From assembly GCA_029055875.1 (NCBI GenBank), contig JAIDCJ010000010.1, positions 1 to 64,000 on the forward strand: a stretch of 64,000 nucleotides of DNA, given 5' to 3'. The notes under the pieces were generated by a model. That model did no database searches. It was not told where the DNA came from and saw nothing but the letters and a program-made list of their open reading frames with translations. Positions 18,362-26,846 of this stretch are shown here, piece after piece (the stretch's first letter is position 1; the number at the start of each line of letters is the position of its first letter). The DNA comes from Clostridia bacterium. Lineage in GTDB: Bacteria; Bacillota; Clostridia; Christensenellales; Borkfalkiaceae. Position numbers and translations under genes: made by a program.

Positions 18362-18443
18362 TTTCGGGATATCCGATCCCAAGAAAAAAAGCTGAAAACG
18401 GAAAGGCGGGCTTGCTCGTCTTTTCCGCATAAAGGCGGTGTAC

Positions 18444-19949
18444 ATGGATACATTAAAATACATAATCAAGCGCATCCTGTTGGCGCTCCTCATTTTGTTC
18501 GGCGTTTCAATCATCATCTTTGCGCTTTCCCGCATGATGCCCACCGACTACGTAGACAGTCAGTACGCAACGCAGGTCAACATGGGTAACATGAAGCAGG
18601 AGGACGTAGACCGTATCAAGAAAATTTACGGTCTGTATTCCCCTGACGCGTATCTTTCCGTGAAATTTGACGAAAGCCACGAATACGGCGGCAAGAAGTT
18701 CACCAAGGACACGAAGAAAAACACCTATGAGAGAGTGCAGGACGGCGTAGTCCCCTTGGCGGAATTTTATGCGGGCTCTTACGATTATAAAATTTACCGT
18801 ATTACCCTCAACACCAAAACCGAGTCGATCGGCGGCGTAAACACGCAGGTGCCCACTACCTACGAGCTCTTTGAAGTTCACGAAAACGGCTGGAGAACGG
18901 AGGAGGTCGGAGACGGCTCGGGTTCGGACGATGAGGACGATAACAAGCTAATCATGCTGAACGAGCAGAAGAAACCGCTCGAAGAGGGTATTTGGACGGT
19001 ATCCGAAGAAGAGGAAAACGGTGTGATTACGCGCGGCGTGAAGCTCACCGCCACCAAGGTTTACGAGTACGAAGGCGACAAGGCAACGGAAGTCGAAGTG
19101 AACAAAGAATACGGTCTTTCGGTGAAGTACCGCGTTGCGTCCTTCGGCGATAAGCTTGGCAACATTCTTGCAAACTATTTCACCTGGCTCGGCAACGTAT
19201 TAAAAGGCGATTTGGGTGTATCCTTCAAGTACAAAAAAGAAGTTGGTACCGTCATTGCCCAGAACATGGGTATTTCCTTCGGCATTGCCCTCGTTGCAAC
19301 CATTCTGCAATTCTTAATTGCAATCCCGCTCGGCATCAAGGCGGCAACCCATCAGTACGGCGTGGTGGACTACACCGTAACCGTACTCACCATGATCGGC
19401 ATCAGCCTTCCCACCTTCTTCCTTGCGGCTATTATGATTCGTATTTTCTCCGTGGGGCTCGGTATCTTCCCCGTAAACGGACTTCACGATCCGCACCTCG
19501 TGGGGGCGTCGGGCATTGCCGCGTTCGGCGATATGCTCTGGCACTTAGTGCTGCCCATGTTCGTGCTCGTCATTCTCTCCGTCGGTTCGCTCATGCGTTA
19601 CACGCGTACCAACACCCTCGAAGTGCTCAATGCGGATTATATCCGTACGGCGCGCGCAAAGGGGCTTAGCGAACGGTCGGTCGTTTACAAGCACGCGTTC
19701 CGCAATACCATGATTCCCATCGTCACGCTCCTTGCGGGCATTCTGCCTTCGCTGTTCAGCGGCGCAATGATTACGGAAACGGTATTCGCAATCCCCGGCA
19801 TCGGTCTATTAGCGTACGACGCGCTTCTCGTTGCCGACGTGCCCTTCATTATGGGCTATAATATGTTCCTTGCAATTTTAACGGTCCTTGGCACACTGCT
19901 AAGCGATATCATGTACGCGGTAGTCGATCCGCGCGTGAAACTCAAATAA
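18444..19949 (+). CDS. Oligopeptide ABC permease, OppB-like, with large extracellular insert
   Basis: A 501-residue inner permease; family members are usually about 310-340 residues. The N-terminal helix (IIKRILLALLILFGVSIIIFAL) is followed by an insert of about 190 residues, rich in charged residues and containing GDGSGSDDEDDNK, before the normal transmembrane core begins near residue 230. The EAA loop is visible (RTARAKGLSERSVVYKHAFRNTMIP), and it ends with PRVKLK. By topology the insert lies outside, next to the binding protein. The ATG at 18444 is preferred over GTG at 18438 because AAAGGCGG precedes it. Confidence 0.92.
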   Translation: MDTLKYIIKRILLALLILFGVSIIIFALSRMMPTDYVDSQYATQVNMGNMKQEDVDRIKKIYGLYSPDAYLSVKFDESHEYGGKKFTKDTKKNTYERVQDGVVPLAEFYAGSYDYKIYRITLNTKTESIGGVNTQVPTTYELFEVHENGWRTEEVGDGSGSDDEDDNKLIMLNEQKKPLEEGIWTVSEEEENGVITRGVKLTATKVYEYEGDKATEVEVNKEYGLSVKYRVASFGDKLGNILANYFTWLGNVLKGDLGVSFKYKKEVGTVIAQNMGISFGIALVATILQFLIAIPLGIKAATHQYGVVDYTVTVLTMIGISLPTFFLAAIMIRIFSVGLGIFPVNGLHDPHLVGASGIAAFGDMLWHLVLPMFVLVILSVGSLMRYTRTNTLEVLNADYIRTARAKGLSERSVVYKHAFRNTMIPIVTLLAGILPSLFSGAMITETVFAIPGIGLLAYDALLVADVPFIMGYNMFLAILTVLGTLLSDIMYAVVDPRVKLK

Positions 19950-19959
19950 GGAGTCAGGT

Positions 19960-21141
19960 ATGGGTAAAAAGAAGAATAACGATTTAGAAGTACAAACCGA
20001 AACCGAGCTCCAAGCCGAGAGCGTTTTAGAGAGCACCGAGCTTCAAACGAACGGCGCAGCGGCTGAATTGCCCGAAGCCGAAGCCGTGCTTGAAGAAGTG
20101 CCCGAAACGGAAGCGGAGGAGCTTGAGGACGAAACGGCGGAAGTAGAAGCGGCAACCATGCGCACGCTCAGCCCTGCCCGCCTCGTGTTAAAGCGGTTTT
20201 TCCGCTCCAAGCTTTCCATTACGGGACTCGTCATTTTAATCTTTTTGTTCGTGTTCTCGTTTTTGGGGCCTGTGTTCAAATTCTTCCCCTTCATTTGGGG
20301 AGAACAGCAAATGGACGAGGACAACCGCGTCGCACAGGAATACGTTTCCGTTCCCTACGAAGTGGAGGGAGAGGACGGCGAAACTTATACCGTTTACGTT
20401 ATCACCTATTCGGAGCCGGGCAGCTATTTAAGCCCCTCGGCAACGCACTGGTTGGGCACGGACGATTTAGGCTTCGACGTATTTTCGCGCCTCATGTACG
20501 GCGGCAGAATTTCGCTCACGGTGGGGTTCGTCGTCGTCATACTGGAAACGCTCGTCGGCGTGCTGTTCGGCGGACTTGCGGGGTATTTCGGCAAGTGGGT
20601 CGATCAGCTCATCATGCGTATCGTCGATATTTTCCAATGCGTGCCGACTATGCCAATGCTCATGATTACGGGCGTTGCCTTAGAGAGCAGCGGTATTGCA
20701 GGAATTTCCAAGCTATATATCCTCATGGCAATGCTAACCCTATTCGGCTGGGCAAGTACGGCAAGGCTGGTGAGGGGGCAGATTCTATCTCTTCGAGAGC
20801 AGGACTTCATGGTCTCTGCCGAAGCGAGCGGTCTGCCCGTATGGAGAAAAATATTCAAGCACTTAATTCCCAACGTCATGCCGCAGCTTATCGTTACCAT
20901 GACGCTGGGCCTTGGCAGTATCATCCTCACGGAAGCGACGCTCGGGTATCTCGGAATCGGGCTTCCCACGCAGTACGCTACCTGGGGAAACATGATCAAC
21001 TCGGCGGCGAACAATACCGTGCTTACGCTCTATCCTAATCTTTGGATCGCGCCCGGTATCTGTATCGTGCTTGCCGTATTGGGATTCAACTTTGTGGGCG
21101 ACGGCTTACGCGACGCGTTCGACCCGAAATCGAGGAGATAA
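19960..21141 (+). CDS. Oligopeptide ABC permease, OppC-like, with acidic N-terminus
   Basis: The second permease subunit, 393 residues. Residues 8-65 form an acidic, glutamate-rich extension before the usual OppC start (SPARLVLKRFFRSKLSITGLV). The family landmark THWLGTDDLGFDVFSRLMYGGR lies near 165-186 and the EAA loop (VSAEASGLPVWRKIFKHLIPN) near 285-305; the end is DGLRDAFDPKSRR. AAGGAG precedes the ATG. It lies ten bases behind oppB and pairs with it to form the channel. Confidence 0.93.
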   Translation: MGKKKNNDLEVQTETELQAESVLESTELQTNGAAAELPEAEAVLEEVPETEAEELEDETAEVEAATMRTLSPARLVLKRFFRSKLSITGLVILIFLFVFSFLGPVFKFFPFIWGEQQMDEDNRVAQEYVSVPYEVEGEDGETYTVYVITYSEPGSYLSPSATHWLGTDDLGFDVFSRLMYGGRISLTVGFVVVILETLVGVLFGGLAGYFGKWVDQLIMRIVDIFQCVPTMPMLMITGVALESSGIAGISKLYILMAMLTLFGWASTARLVRGQILSLREQDFMVSAEASGLPVWRKIFKHLIPNVMPQLIVTMTLGLGSIILTEATLGYLGIGLPTQYATWGNMINSAANNTVLTLYPNLWIAPGICIVLAVLGFNFVGDGLRDAFDPKSRR

Positions 21142-21143
21142 CG

Positions 21144-22499
21144 GTGAAGAAAGAAAAGAATGCCGAGTCGGCAAAGAAAACAAAAAACTATATCTCCGCG
21201 AAAGAATCCGCCCGTATCGCCAAAGAAAACCGCAAGCAAATTTCCGCGCTGCAAAAACAGCGTGCGTCGTTCAAGCGCGAGGACTATCTCACGCAAATGC
21301 GCGACGAGAAGAATATCGTAGAGTTTGAAGATTTACATACCTATTTCTTCACGGATAACGGCACGGTAAAGGCGGTAAACGGCGTATCGTTCGATATTCC
21401 GCAGGGCTCCACCGTGGGCGTCGTGGGCGAATCGGGCTGCGGGAAATCGGTCACGAGCTTATCGCTCATGCAGCTCGTGCAGGGGCCGAGCGGACAGATC
21501 GTGAGCGGGAGTATCCGTTTCAGAACGCTTGCCCGCACGAAAATCGGCACCGAGCCCGCTACGCAGGAGAAAAAGGACGAAAAGGGCAACGTCGTACGCG
21601 ACGAGGCGGGGGGTCCCGTCATGGAGCCCGTGCTCACCAAATGGGGCAGACCGCAAATGCGCAATATCTACGAGGAGCACGAGGAAGTGGTGGATATCGC
21701 CAAAATGCCCGTATCGGAAATGACGTCCATTCGCGGCAGGGAAATCGCCATGATTTTCCAAGAGCCCATGACCTCTTTGAACCCCGTGTTCACAATCGGC
21801 TATCAGCTCGACGAGGTTTCGCTTCTGCACATCAACGGTGCAAACAAGGAAACCGCGAAGGCAAGAAGTCTTGAAATGTTGGAGCTCGTCGGCATCGCTA
21901 TGCCCGAGCACGTCTATAAATCTTATCCGCACCAGCTTTCGGGCGGTATGCGTCAGCGCGTCATGATTGCAATGGCGCTTTGCTGCAACCCTCGGCTTAT
22001 CATAGCGGACGAACCGACCACCGCGCTCGACGTTACCATTCAGGCGCAGATTCTCGATTTGCTCCGCGATATCAAACAGAAAATCAGCGGCAGTATCATG
22101 CTCATCACGCACGACTTGGGCGTCATTGCCGAAATGGTTGACTACGTCGTCGTCATGTACGCGGGGCGTATCGTGGAAATGGGCACGGTGGACGAAATCT
22201 TCAAGAACCCTCTGCACCCTTACACGATAGGGCTTCAAAAGAGCAAACCCGTCGTGCGGCGCAAGGTCGACAGACTTTACAGCATTCCCGGCAACGTGCC
22301 CAACCCCATTAATATGCCTGCGGGCTGTTATTTCCGCAGCCGCTGCGAGAAGCGTTGCGAGAAGTGCAAGGCGGAGTATCCCGAAATGATTCAGGTTTCT
22401 CCCACGCACCGCGTTGCCTGCCACCTCGTGACGATGCCGGAGGAGCCCAAGGCTAAGGAGGAAGTATGTCCGAAAAAGAAATCGCGCAAGAAGAAGTAA
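21144..22499 (+). CDS. Oligopeptide ABC ATP-binding protein, OppD-like
   Basis: An ATPase of 451 residues that powers peptide import. Walker A GESGCGKS near 97-104, the Q loop IFQEPMTSLNPVF, signature LSGGMRQR, Walker B LIIADEPTTALD and the C-terminal oligopeptide-importer cysteine motif (CYFRSRCEKRCEKC) are present. A 70-residue lysine-rich N-terminal extension (KKNYISAKESARIAKENRK) precedes the ATPase domain, and about 40 extra residues lie between the signature-side strands after VSGSIRF. The GTG at 21144 was chosen: GAGGAGAT stands just upstream and the gene follows the oppC stop by two bases. The last 34 bases overlap oppF. Confidence 0.9.
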   Translation: MKKEKNAESAKKTKNYISAKESARIAKENRKQISALQKQRASFKREDYLTQMRDEKNIVEFEDLHTYFFTDNGTVKAVNGVSFDIPQGSTVGVVGESGCGKSVTSLSLMQLVQGPSGQIVSGSIRFRTLARTKIGTEPATQEKKDEKGNVVRDEAGGPVMEPVLTKWGRPQMRNIYEEHEEVVDIAKMPVSEMTSIRGREIAMIFQEPMTSLNPVFTIGYQLDEVSLLHINGANKETAKARSLEMLELVGIAMPEHVYKSYPHQLSGGMRQRVMIAMALCCNPRLIIADEPTTALDVTIQAQILDLLRDIKQKISGSIMLITHDLGVIAEMVDYVVVMYAGRIVEMGTVDEIFKNPLHPYTIGLQKSKPVVRRKVDRLYSIPGNVPNPINMPAGCYFRSRCEKRCEKCKAEYPEMIQVSPTHRVACHLVTMPEEPKAKEEVCPKKKSRKKK

Positions 22500-23509
22500 C
22501 CGTAGCGAATGAACCCGCGGAGGTTGCGGAAAACGCAAACGTGCCTCTTTTGCAGGTAAACCATCTAAAAAAGTACTTCCCCATCAAGAAGTCCTTCAAA
22601 AAAGAGAAGAACGTCTATCTCAAAGCGGTAGACGACGTATCCTTTCAGGTACAGCGCGGAAAGACGGTGGGTATCGTAGGCGAATCGGGCTGCGGTAAAA
22701 CCACCATGGGGCGTACCGTGCTTCGGCTCTACGACGTAACCGACGGCGAAATTCTCTTCGAGGGCAAGGACATTGCACACCTCAAAGGGGAGGCACTCCG
22801 TAAGATCCGTCCCAACTTCCAAATGATTTTCCAAGACCCCTACGCTTCCCTTTCGCCCCGTCTTACGGTAGGCGAGCTCATCGGCGAAGCGGTGCGGGTA
22901 CATAAAATCGTGCCCAAGAGCGAATACAAAGCGTATATTTTGGACGTCATGAAGAAGTGCGGTTTGCAAACGCATTACTTCGAGCGTTACCCGCACGAGT
23001 TCTCGGGCGGTCAGCGTCAGCGTATCTGCATTGCAAAGGCGCTCGCTTTAAGACCCAAGCTCGTTATCTGCGACGAGCCCGTATCCGCGCTCGACGTTTC
23101 CATTCAGGCGCAGGTCATCAATTTGTTCAAGGACTTGCAGGAGCAGGAAAACCTTGCCTATATTTTCATTTCGCACGACTTGTCCGTCGTGGAGCACATC
23201 TCCGACGAAGTCGGCGTAATGTACCTCGGCAGCATGGTGGAGTACGGCAAGAAAGAAGACTTGTTCGACAACCCCATGCACCCGTACACGCAGGCGTTGT
23301 TCTCGGCAGTGCCCGTGCCCGACCCCGACTATAAAATGAAGCGCATTATTCTCGAAGGGGATATCCCTTCACCCGCCAACCCGCCCAAGGGCTGTAAGTT
23401 CCACACCCGCTGCAACCGTTGCATGGACGTCTGCAAGGAAGTGACGCCCGTGTTCAAGGACTACGGAAACGGGCACTGCGTGGCTTGCCACCTCTACCCG
23501 CAGGACTGA
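22466..23509 (+). CDS. Oligopeptide ABC ATP-binding protein, OppF-like
   Basis: The second ATPase of the importer, 347 residues. It shows Walker A GESGCGKTTMGRT, Q loop IFQDPYASLSPRLTVGE, signature FSGGQRQR, Walker B LVICDEPVSALD and the C-terminal cysteine cluster (CKFHTRCNRCMDVC) typical of OppF/DppF. The ATG at 22466 overlaps the end of oppD by 34 bases and is served by AAGGAGG inside oppD, so translation is coupled. The N-terminal 25 residues are acidic and extend the normal start slightly. Confidence 0.93.
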   Translation: MSEKEIAQEEVTVANEPAEVAENANVPLLQVNHLKKYFPIKKSFKKEKNVYLKAVDDVSFQVQRGKTVGIVGESGCGKTTMGRTVLRLYDVTDGEILFEGKDIAHLKGEALRKIRPNFQMIFQDPYASLSPRLTVGELIGEAVRVHKIVPKSEYKAYILDVMKKCGLQTHYFERYPHEFSGGQRQRICIAKALALRPKLVICDEPVSALDVSIQAQVINLFKDLQEQENLAYIFISHDLSVVEHISDEVGVMYLGSMVEYGKKEDLFDNPMHPYTQALFSAVPVPDPDYKMKRIILEGDIPSPANPPKGCKFHTRCNRCMDVCKEVTPVFKDYGNGHCVACHLYPQD

Positions 23510-23510
23510 T

Positions 23511-23780
23511 ATGCGCAAGAAGAAAAAGAAGGAAGAGTGGGTTGACGACGGGCACACGATCGTGCCCATGACGGGGGAAGAGATTCCCACGTCGAGCCGC
23601 GCATTTTTTCAGGGGCGTGAGCGAAAGCGGAACGTAAAGCAAAGGGGCAAGAGCGATATCACGGGCAAGGAAACGCGCGCCATGATCCGCGCCTTCTTCG
23701 CGGTAATGTTCCCGCGCATTCTCATTATTCTTTGCAGTTTCGGACTTGTAGCTGCAATCATGTATTTCTGGCTTAGGTAA
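23511..23780 (+). CDS. Small basic single-pass membrane protein at the end of the opp operon
   Basis: An 89-residue protein with a lysine-rich N-terminus (MRKKKKKEEWVDDG), a basic middle and one C-terminal hydrophobic helix (FPRILIILCSFGLVAAIMYFWL). It begins one base after the oppF stop codon, so it is almost certainly translated with the importer genes. I recognise no family. A tail-anchored accessory of the peptide transporter is a reasonable guess from position only. Confidence 0.72.
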   Translation: MRKKKKKEEWVDDGHTIVPMTGEEIPTSSRAFFQGRERKRNVKQRGKSDITGKETRAMIRAFFAVMFPRILIILCSFGLVAAIMYFWLR

Positions 23781-23781
23781 C

Positions 23782-23837
23782 GCGTCAAGCGAGAGGGAAA
23801 ATTTCCCGCCCGTTCGGGCAGGTTCTCTCATTGACGC
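23782..23837 (+). terminator. Branched inverted repeat behind the opp operon
   Basis: Outer arms GCGTCAA-GCGAGAG (23782-23795) and CTCTCA-TTGACGC (23825-23837) enclose an inner GCCCG/CGGGC hairpin. No long T tract follows, so termination strength is uncertain. Its right arm holds the -35 box of the next promoter. Confidence 0.45.
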
Positions 23838-23860
23838 ATTTACATTATTCGTGGTATAAT
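23831..23860 (+). promoter_or_regulatory. Promoter of the membrane iron-sulfur/thioredoxin unit
   Basis: TTGACG (23831-23836), an 18-base spacer and TATAAT (23855-23860), followed by AAAGGAGGAAAG before the ATG at 23901. Confidence 0.75.
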
Positions 23861-23900
23861 TAATAAAAATATTCGCAATTTTGAAAAAAGGAGGAAAGAG

Positions 23901-24755
23901 ATGACGACTTCGCACCGTGTTCGTTTTTGGTACGGTATCTTTTTGAGCGTGTTCACCGTTGCCGTCGGGATACTCTTCCTTGCGACGGTTGCGGATATTT
24001 ATTTCGGAGTGCAGATTCCGGGCGCAGAAGAAGTCAAGTTCCCGTCCGAAATACTCCGCGCGAAATTTGGCTCCGCGCAGATTCTTGCACCGTTTATTCT
24101 TTGGATTGTTGCAGTCATAGTAGGGTTCGTGCTCTCGGTAGTGTTCCCGATTGCTCTAAATGAGAAGAGAAAGCCCGACGCGGTGAAATCGCTTTCGCGT
24201 ATGAGAAAGAGAATGCCGCAGGGTGCAGAGGGGCTTTCGGAAGAATTGCAGTCGGACTTTGCCCGCGTGAGAAAGTACGAGCTTGCCCGCATCATTCTTT
24301 GGTGCGTGAGCGCGGCGGTGTGCCTTGCAAGCGCGATTGCAACCTGCGTTTACGTGTTTAACAAAACGAATTTTGCAACCAAAGATTATAACGGACATAT
24401 GCTCGATATGGCGAGGTTCGTGCTGCCCTTCGTGGTGGTTTCTTTCGCGTGCTGTATCGCCGTAGCGATATATGAACTTGTAAGCGCAAAGAAAGAACTC
24501 CCGCTCGTGAAAAAAATAGTTGCGGCAATCATAGTCGGCGGAGAGAAACAAGAAGTTAAGAGCAAGATGCCCGCTTGGATTCAAAAATTCAAGGCGTTTT
24601 GTGAAAGACACGATAAATGGATTTTGCTCGGCGTAAGACTCGCCGTGCTGGTAGTTGCTATCGTATTTATTGCCGTCGGCATTGTAAACGGCGGCATGAA
24701 CGACGTATTTGTGAAGGCGATTCAAATTTGCAGAGAGTGTATCGGAATCGGTTGA
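23901..24755 (+). CDS. Polytopic membrane protein with C-terminal CxxC motif
   Basis: A 284-residue integral membrane protein with about five to six hydrophobic segments (first near 10-30; others around 55-80, 130-155, 170-190 and 250-268) and a cytoplasmic-like basic loop near 90-125. It ends in ICRECIGIG. A terminal Cys-x2-Cys of this form is, as far as I recall, found in clostridial proteins encoded next to NapH-like iron-sulfur proteins. The next gene starts one base after its stop codon and encodes exactly such a protein, so the pair probably forms a membrane redox complex. The exact reaction is unknown. Confidence 0.8.
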   Translation: MTTSHRVRFWYGIFLSVFTVAVGILFLATVADIYFGVQIPGAEEVKFPSEILRAKFGSAQILAPFILWIVAVIVGFVLSVVFPIALNEKRKPDAVKSLSRMRKRMPQGAEGLSEELQSDFARVRKYELARIILWCVSAAVCLASAIATCVYVFNKTNFATKDYNGHMLDMARFVLPFVVVSFACCIAVAIYELVSAKKELPLVKKIVAAIIVGGEKQEVKSKMPAWIQKFKAFCERHDKWILLGVRLAVLVVAIVFIAVGIVNGGMNDVFVKAIQICRECIGIG

Positions 24756-24756
24756 T

Positions 24757-26397
24757 ATGAAAAAGTTTTTTACCAAAATTAAAGACTGGTTCAAACGGCA
24801 TAAGCCGAGTAAGCGCAGACTCATTCAGATCTACGCTGCTTTGCTATACAATGCAAATATCAAAGGTTTCATCAAGGGCGAAATCTACACGGGGCCCGTC
24901 AAGAACGTATGCGTTCCGGGGTTCAACTGCTATTCTTGTCCCGGTGCGGGGGCGGCGTGTCCGTTGGGCGCTCTTCAAAACGCGCTTGCAAGCTCGGGCA
25001 CGAAGGCGCCCGTTTTCGTCCTCGGCATTATCCTGCTGTTCGGTCTGATTTTAGGCCGCACCATCTGCGGCTTCCTCTGCCCCGTGGGTTTAGGGCAGGA
25101 GCTGCTCTATAAAATCAAAACGCCCAAGCTGAAAAAGAGCAGATACACGAGAATCCTATCCTATTTCAAATACGTACTATTGCTCGTGCTCGTGATTGCG
25201 TTGCCGCTTGCATTCGGGCTGAACGGAAGCGCGGTTCCTACGTTCTGTAAATATATCTGCCCCGCAGGAACGTTCGGTGGCGGGTTGGGGCTCATTCTTC
25301 ACCCGAATAACAGTTTCTCGCTCGGCTCGCTCTTCACTTGGAAGTTCGGCGTCATGGTTGCCATGATCGTTGCGAGTATCTTTATCTTCCGTTTCTTCTG
25401 TCGTTTCTTCTGCCCGCTCGGCGCGTTGTACGGTTTCTTCAACCGCATTGCGCTCCTCGGCGTGAAGCTCGATAAAAACAAATGTACCGACTGCGGCTTG
25501 TGCGTAAACGCCTGCAAAATGGATATCAAGCGCGTCGGCGACCACGAGTGTATCAACTGCGGCGAATGTATTGCGGTCTGCCCCACCAAGGCAATCCGCT
25601 GGAAGGGTTCCAAGCTGTTCGTTCACGAGAACGCGGTGGAAGCGGTGCCCGCTCCCAGCGAGGAAAAACCGCTTGGCGCACTTCTCACTCAGGGCGTGAA
25701 AGAGCCCGAAGTAGTAGAAAATAACAGCGTAATCAGCGAACCCGTGGTAAATACGGAAGGCGGACGCGCCGAAGCGATTGCGATTGAGGCAAAGGAGAAC
25801 GCGGCTGTTTCCGAAGCTCCTGCAAAAGACGCGCGTGCGAGAGAGAAAAAGCGCAACTTCTGGCTGCAATTCGCGGCATGGGCGGCGGCGCTTGCGCTCC
25901 TCGTCGGTGCGCTCGTGTATTATAACTTTATCTACGACGCCTCGAATGTCGGCAAAGACGTGGGCGACGAATGTCCCGATTTCACGGTAGAGCTTTACGG
26001 CGAAGAGGGCGGTACGTTCACGCTTTCCGAGCATAAAGGACAGGTGACGGTCATCAACTTCTGGGCGACCTGGTGCGGCCCCTGTACGGAAGAGTTGCCC
26101 GATTTCAACCGTTTGAAGGTGAACTATCCCGAAGTGGAAATTATTGCCATTCACGGGGCAATCACGGAAGACGTGCCTGCGTACATTCAGAAATATTGGG
26201 CTGATTTTGTAATCACGTTTGCGCAGGACGATATGAAGGTAACGAACGGCGCGGTATATTCCACCCTCGTCAAGGGCTCGGGCGGAATCCCCGTCACGGT
26301 CGTCGTGGATAAGGAAGGCAAGATTGCGTACAACAGTAAAGACAGCATGAAGTACGACGCGCTCGAAAAAATCGTACTCCCTCTGTTGGAAAAATAA
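24757..26397 (+). CDS. NapH-like membrane 4Fe-4S protein fused to a TlpA-like thioredoxin
   Basis: A 546-residue fusion. The first part is a NapH/YccM-type membrane protein: a cysteine cluster at 52-68, CGFLCPVG at 104-111, further CxxxCP motifs, then two 4Fe-4S ferredoxin motifs (CTDCGLCVNAC and CINCGECIAVCP, near 246-285). A linker of about 85 residues leads to another transmembrane helix (about 368-392) and a redoxin domain with the active site WCGPC (439-443) and a cis-proline region GGIPVT. By topology the redoxin domain lies outside the cell. The protein could move electrons from cytoplasmic iron-sulfur clusters to an extracellular thiol partner. Fusing these two modules in one chain is noteworthy. 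Confidence 0.9.
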   Translation: MKKFFTKIKDWFKRHKPSKRRLIQIYAALLYNANIKGFIKGEIYTGPVKNVCVPGFNCYSCPGAGAACPLGALQNALASSGTKAPVFVLGIILLFGLILGRTICGFLCPVGLGQELLYKIKTPKLKKSRYTRILSYFKYVLLLVLVIALPLAFGLNGSAVPTFCKYICPAGTFGGGLGLILHPNNSFSLGSLFTWKFGVMVAMIVASIFIFRFFCRFFCPLGALYGFFNRIALLGVKLDKNKCTDCGLCVNACKMDIKRVGDHECINCGECIAVCPTKAIRWKGSKLFVHENAVEAVPAPSEEKPLGALLTQGVKEPEVVENNSVISEPVVNTEGGRAEAIAIEAKENAAVSEAPAKDARAREKKRNFWLQFAAWAAALALLVGALVYYNFIYDASNVGKDVGDECPDFTVELYGEEGGTFTLSEHKGQVTVINFWATWCGPCTEELPDFNRLKVNYPEVEIIAIHGAITEDVPAYIQKYWADFVITFAQDDMKVTNGAVYSTLVKGSGGIPVTVVVDKEGKIAYNSKDSMKYDALEKIVLPLLEK

Positions 26398-26441
26398 GTA
26401 AAAATTTGGCAAAAAGCCATAATATGAAAGGAGATATTATT

Positions 26442-26831
26442 ATGAAAAATTTCTGGAAAAAATTTGCGGTAATCGGGGCAGTTCTTTGCCTTATGGTAAC
26501 TTTTTGCGGAGTGTTCACCGCTTGCGGCGGTGATACAAACAACGGAACTTATAACGTTACCGTGGTAGATCCCGACGGCAACGGCGTACAGGGCGTTATG
26601 ATGAAGTTCTGCATTCTCGACGAAGAGGGCAAAGAATTGAATTGCGAATTGTTCACCACGGATGCAAACGGTAAGATCGAAGCCAAACTGACGACCGAAA
26701 ACTATCACGTTGCGATTATCGGCGGTATTCCCGCGGGCTATGCGGCGGCGGAATATATGAACGGCGTATCGCAGCTGTATACGAAAAACTTCAAAAACAA
26801 CAGTTATACCATTACGCTTACGGCGGAATAA
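26442..26831 (+). CDS. Small lipoprotein with Cna-B/carboxypeptidase-regulatory-like domain
   Basis: Read from ATG at 26442 (AAAGGAG upstream), the product has 129 residues. A lipoprotein signal ends in FTAC. The mature part (TYNVTVVDPDGNGVQGVMMK, then DANGKIEAKL and YTITLTAE) has the pattern of a single beta-sandwich of the carboxypeptidase regulatory/Cna-B kind. It lies behind the iron-sulfur/thioredoxin gene and just before a second lipoprotein with the same type of domain, so it may be a surface-exposed part or substrate of that redox unit. Function unknown. Confidence 0.78.
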   Translation: MKNFWKKFAVIGAVLCLMVTFCGVFTACGGDTNNGTYNVTVVDPDGNGVQGVMMKFCILDEEGKELNCELFTTDANGKIEAKLTTENYHVAIIGGIPAGYAAAEYMNGVSQLYTKNFKNNSYTITLTAE

Positions 26832-26846
26832 GAAAGAGAGTATTCT

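Noticed and set aside
25177-26412. 411-codon open frame antisense to the NapH-TlpA fusion
   Set aside because: The plus-strand frame has ferredoxin and thioredoxin motifs; the minus frame has none.
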